Positions 60,203 through 64,000 of a DNA stretch of 64,000 bases are shown one piece after another. A model generated the notes under the pieces. The model had not been told where the DNA came from. It was given only the letters and a program-made list of their open reading frames with translations, and searched no databases. Origin of the DNA: Arthrobacter sp. SLBN-122 (GTDB lineage Bacteria > Actinomycetota > Actinomycetes > Actinomycetales > Micrococcaceae); NCBI RefSeq assembly GCF_006715165.1, contig NZ_VFMS01000001.1, forward strand, positions 3,844,001 to 3,908,000, written 5' to 3'. The position numbers and the translations under genes were made by a program. Position 1 is the first letter of the stretch, and each line of letters starts with the position of its first letter.

Positions 60203-63200
60203 ATGGCACCGCGAAGTTTTCTTCAATGGCCGGTCGTCCGTCAGTTGACCACGGGCGACCTACTGGGGCGCGGGCCGTCTGTGACCTCGCCCCGCACGCA
60301 GGCAATCGCTCCACGGACGGCCACCGCAGACCGCGTGGTGCAAAGTGTGTGCCCGTATTGTGCTGTTGGATGCGGGCAGCGGGTTTACGTCAAAGACGAA
60401 AAAGTCATCCAGATCGAGGGAGATCCGGATTCACCCATTTCCCGCGGTCGTCTGTGCCCCAAGGGCTCTGCCAGTGAGCAGTTGGTCAATTCTCCGGGCC
60501 GGCAAACAAAAGTGCTTTACCGTGCACCGCGTTCCACTGAGTGGGAACATCTGGACCTGGCTACGGCAGTTGAGATGGTGGCGGACCGCTTCATCGAAAC
60601 CCGCCGCAGGACGTGGCAGCAGGAAGATGACCAAGGCAGGCTTCTCCGCCGCACCATGGGCATAGCCTCGTTGGGCGGCGCCACCCTGGACAACGAAGAA
60701 AACTACCTGATCAAGAAACTCTTCACAGCTGCAGGGGCGGTGCAGACCGAGAACCAGGCCCGCATATGACACTCCGCAACGGTTCCCAGTTTGGGAGCCT
60801 CGTTTGGACGCGGTGGTGCAACGCAATCACTGCAGGACATGGCTAACGCTGACTGCATCATCATTCAGGGTTCCAACATGGCCGAGTGCCACCCGGTGGG
60901 GTACCAGTGGGTGGCGGAAGCGAAGGCCCGTGGTGCGAAGGTTATCCACATCGATCCGCGGTTCACGCGCACGTCGGCGGTTTCGGATAAGCACATTCCC
61001 ATCCGTGCAGGTTCTGATGTTGTGCTTCTGGGCGCCCTCATTAACTACGTGATCAGCAACGACCTCTGGTTTAAGGAGTACGTCGGCGCGTACACCAACG
61101 CAGCCACACTGGTTCACGAGGACTACCGCGATGCCGAGGACCTGGGCGGCCTGTTCTCCGGTTTCGATCCGGAGAAGCGGGCGTACGATACGTCGTCGTG
61201 GTCTTATGCAGAACAAGGGGAGGGAAGCATTGACGACCCCGGGCCCGGCTCCGAACACGGCGAGAATGCTACGGCCCGTGCTGCCGGCCATGCCTACGGC
61301 AGCGGCGGCCCGCCCTTGGAGCACGCGGAAGTGCAGCGTGACGATACCCTGCAGGACCCCCGGACGGTCTTCCAGATCGTAAAGCGGCACTACGCCCGCT
61401 ACACCGCGGAGATGGTCAGGGACATGTGCGGTATCGACGTCGCTGACTTCGAGTACCTGGCCCGTGCCATTACGGAAAACTCAGGACGCGACCGGACCAC
61501 CTGTTTCGCCTACGCTGTCGGCTGGACGCAGCACTCCCTGGGAGCCCAGTTCATTCGGGCCGCAGCCATCCTGCAGCTTCTGCTCGGAAATATGGGACGC
61601 CCTGGCGGCGGAATTATGGCCCTGCGCGGCCATGCCAGTATCCAGGGTTCCACCGACATCCCCACCCTGTTCAACCTGCTGCCCGGATACCTGCCGATGC
61701 CCAGTGCCGGCCGCCATGACAGCCTTGACGAATACCTGGAAGCTGTGGGGTCGAAACAGCAGAAGGGCTACTGGGCTGATGCCGACGCCTACACCATCAG
61801 CCTGCTCAAGGCCTGGTGGGGCGACGCCGCGAACGAGGACAACGATTGGGCCTACGACTACCTGCCCAGGCTCACCGGTGCCCACGGTACCTACGAGACC
61901 GTCATGGGCATGCTCGAGGACGAAGTGGAGGGCTACTTCCTGCTCGGGCAGAACCCTGCCGTGGGCTCTGCCCACGGCCGCATGCAACGGCTGGGCATGT
62001 CGCATTTGAAGTGGCTCGTGGTGCGCGACCTGAATCTCATCGAGTCGGCAACGTGGTGGAAGGACGGTCCGGAAATCGAATCCGGCGAGCTGCGCACCGA
62101 GGACATCGAAACTGAGGTGTTCTTCCTGCCGGCAGCAACCCACGTGGAAAAAGCCGGCTCGTTCACGCAAACCCAGCGGCTGCTGCAGTGGCGGCACCAG
62201 GCGGTGGCACCACCGGGGGAGTGCCAAAGCGAACTGCAGTTCTTCTTCGAGCTGGGCCAACGGATCCGGGAGAAGCTGGCCGATTCACAGGACGAGCGCG
62301 ACCGTCCGCTGCTGGACCTCACGTGGGACTATCCCGTGGACGAACACGGAGATCCGGATGCGGAGGCGGTGCTTGCCGAGATCAACGGCCGTCACCTGGC
62401 GGGCCTGGAGGCCGGAAAGCCCCTCTCCGCATATACCGAACTCCGGGCCGACGGTTCCACATCGGCCGGCTGCTGGATCTACACCGGGGTGTACGCCGAC
62501 GGCTTCAACCACGCCGCAAACCGCAAGCCGGGCCAGGAACAGGGGCCGGCGGCGTCGGAATGGGGCTGGGCATGGCCGGCCAACCGCAGGATCCTCTACA
62601 ACCGGGCGTCAGCCGACCCCGCGGGTAAACCCTGGAGCGAACGGAAGAAGTACATCTGGTGGGACCAGGAGCAGGGTAAATGGATCGGGGACGACGTGCC
62701 CGACTTCCCGCTGGAACGGGCACCAGGCAGCCACCCGGACCCCTCCGTTGGCGGGGCAGCTGCCCTTAGCGGTGACGATCCCTTCATCATGCAGGCGGAC
62801 GGCAAGGGCTGGCTGTTCGCGCCGAAGGGACTCATGGACGGACCCCTTCCCACCCACTACGAGGCCCAGGAATCGCCGGTGGCCAACGCGCTGTACCCGC
62901 AGCAGCAGAGCCCGGCGCGGCTGGTGTTCCCCCGCGCCGATAACCTCAGTGCGCCCAGCGCCGGCAGCCCTGGCGCAGATGTATACCCATACGTCTTCAC
63001 CACCTACCGCCTCACCGAGCACCACACGGCGGGCGGGATGAGCCGCTGGCTGCCGTACCTGTCGGAGCTGCAGCCGGAGATGTTCTGTGAGGTCTCGCCC
63101 GAACTGGCCGCTGAGCGTGGACTTGAGCCCTACGGGTGGGCCACCATCATTTCACCCCGATCCGCTATCGAGGCGAAGGTGCTTGTCACCGACCGGGTGA

Positions 63201-63517
63201 GGCCCCTGGCCGTCGGCGGGCACACGGTGCATCAGATCGGGCTGCCTTACCACTGGGGTGTCGGCAGCAATGCCGTGGTCAGCGGTGACGCGGCCAATGA
63301 TCTGCTGGGTGTGACGCTGGATCCCAACGTCCAGATCCAGGAATCCAAGGTGGCCTCCTGCGACATCCGGCCGGGCCGCCGGCCCCGCGGAGAGGAACTG
63401 CTTGCCTTGGTTGCCGAGTACCAGACGCGCGCCGGACTGACCACCGAGACCGGTAACCTGGCCGTCACCGATCAGCCCGGCAGTATTCCGGGAACCGACC
63501 CGACATTGGAGGACTAG
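60203..63517 (+). CDS. Formate dehydrogenase alpha subunit, selenocysteine-containing (UGA at 60767-60769)
   Basis: 1104 residues when the in-frame TGA at 60767 is read as selenocysteine (position 189). The frame on both sides is one protein: before it [4Fe-4S] ligands CPYCAVGCG and CPKGSA; after it FdnG-like sequence (NQARI-Sec-HSATVPSLGASFGRGG). This is the exact spot where FdnG/FdhF-type enzymes carry Sec or Cys coordinating the molybdenum. A SECIS-like hairpin follows at 60781-60799. Molybdopterin-binding domains follow to the C-terminus. It oxidises formate to CO2 with electrons passed to the Fe-S subunit encoded next. ATG 60203 is chosen; TTG 60185 is an alternative. No clear twin-arginine signal. 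Confidence 0.9.
60781..60799 (+). promoter_or_regulatory. Bacterial SECIS-like hairpin for UGA recoding
   Basis: GGTTCCC (60781-60787), loop AGTTT (60788-60792), GGGAGCC (60793-60799): seven base pairs including one G-U. The loop begins 18 nucleotides after the UGA, inside the 16-37 window of bacterial SECIS elements, and contains GU in the apex as SelB-binding loops do. Confidence 0.75.
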
Positions 63518-64000
63518 ATGGGCCAGTTGTCCGGACCGACCGACCCTACCGCCGATGCCCACTGGGAGCACAACCACCCGCGCAAGGGGTTCTTCACCGA
63601 CACCTCAATCTGCATCGGCTGCAAGGCCTGTGAGGTTGCCTGCAAGGAGTGGAACCACAACCCGCAGGACGGCAACCTGGAACTGCTCGGCTCCTCCTAC
63701 GACAACACCGGCTCCCTGGGGGCCAGCACCTGGCGGCATGTGGCGTTCATTGAACAGGGCCAGGAACGCATCGAGGAGGCGCGGGAATCAGGACGCGCCC
63801 TGGTCAGCCTGGGCATGCCGCGGATCGGTCCGCCCCAGGCGGCGCCTGCCGGGACCGATTTTGCGGACGCGGACACCACACCCCCGGACACGGCAGACTT
63901 CCGGTGGCTGATGTCCTCTGATGTCTGCAAGCATTGCACGCACGCCGGATGCCTGGACGTCTGCCCCACCGGAGCGCTGTTCCGCACCGAATTCGGCACC
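63518..64000 (+). CDS. Formate dehydrogenase iron-sulfur (beta) subunit, N-terminal part
   Basis: Starts at ATG 63518, just after the alpha-subunit stop, and runs off the window at residue 161. Ferredoxin-type ligands CIGCKACEVACKEW (CxxCxxCxxxC) near residues 31-44 and CKHCTHAGCLDVCPTGAL at 139-156 mark the four-cluster FdhB/HybA-type electron-transfer subunit. An acidic Pro/Thr-rich insertion lies at about 108-125. It carries electrons from the alpha subunit to a membrane cytochrome or other acceptor encoded beyond the window. Confidence 0.9.
   Translation, partial: MGQLSGPTDPTADAHWEHNHPRKGFFTDTSICIGCKACEVACKEWNHNPQDGNLELLGSSYDNTGSLGASTWRHVAFIEQGQERIEEARESGRALVSLGMPRIGPPQAAPAGTDFADADTTPPDTADFRWLMSSDVCKHCTHAGCLDVCPTGALFRTEFGT

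Noticed and set aside
60767..60769. Stop codon splitting formate dehydrogenase into two genes
   Set aside because: Same frame on both sides, Sec position of FdnG-type enzymes and a SECIS-like hairpin; treated as recoded UGA rather than a pseudogene.
1..64000. CRISPR arrays, rRNA genes, replication origin or prophage
   Set aside because: No regularly spaced direct repeats, no rRNA-like conserved sequence, no dnaA-box cluster and no phage structural genes were seen.

Overview
The window is GC-rich actinobacterial DNA, most likely from a soil Micrococcaceae of the Arthrobacter/Pseudarthrobacter group. This is inferred from the gene content (actinobacterial BioB plus BsaP pair, fructan-degrading GH32 enzymes, pxp operon, Sec-type formate dehydrogenase) and from codon use. 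No rRNA gene, intact tRNA gene, CRISPR array or complete insertion sequence was seen. Most of the window is accessory catabolic DNA in strand-coherent blocks, separated by stretches of decayed mobile DNA.

Left edge to about 12.5 kb: the tail of a superfamily-2 helicase and a small zinc-ribbon protein are followed by a tRNA-3'-end-like repeat. Next come a fused Baeyer-Villiger monooxygenase/alpha-beta hydrolase, its divergent TetR regulator and a 3-hydroxyacyl-CoA dehydrogenase. The rest is scarred: a VOC fragment, two transposase remnants, an RsbQ-like hydrolase, an MHS-type MFS symporter and a glycogen-debranching gene with an internal deletion.

12.6-24.8 kb: catabolic island. An aminotransferase and a RraA/HMG-CHA-type aldolase are followed by a LysR regulator. 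Divergent from it is a 5-oxoprolinase operon (pxpA-pxpB-pxpC) with an MFS carrier. After that come an SDR, a D-2-hydroxyacid dehydrogenase and an L-idonate/gluconate module (idnO, idnD, gluconokinase). Two nearly identical LysR-type boxes (ATAAG-N5-CTTAT) lie before the aminotransferase and before the small gene next to the LysR gene.

25-32.5 kb: a small protein, a second repeat copy, a large secreted coiled-coil protein, a NarL-type two-component system, an alpha/beta hydrolase and a third repeat copy.

32.5-50 kb: a one-strand fructan-utilisation locus. It has three GH32 enzymes (one Tat-exported, two cytoplasmic), a PfkB fructokinase, a CUT1-type sugar ABC importer and, unusually, a peptide-type (Dpp/Opp) ABC importer. 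Two LacI regulators each have recognisable palindromic operators. The inferred flow is extracellular cleavage of levan or inulin, import of oligosaccharides through two carriers, cytoplasmic hydrolysis and phosphorylation of fructose.

50-64 kb: a putative HTH protein, a rhodanese, a secreted beta-rich protein and a TMEM175-like channel. Then biotin synthase with its auxiliary protein BsaP, and a TetR-controlled oxidoreductase/hydrolase cluster with the same operator at two promoters. Last are a lipoprotein and an ABM-like protein, followed by a formate dehydrogenase alpha subunit containing an in-frame UGA with a downstream SECIS-like hairpin (a selenoprotein), and the start of its iron-sulfur subunit, cut by the window end.
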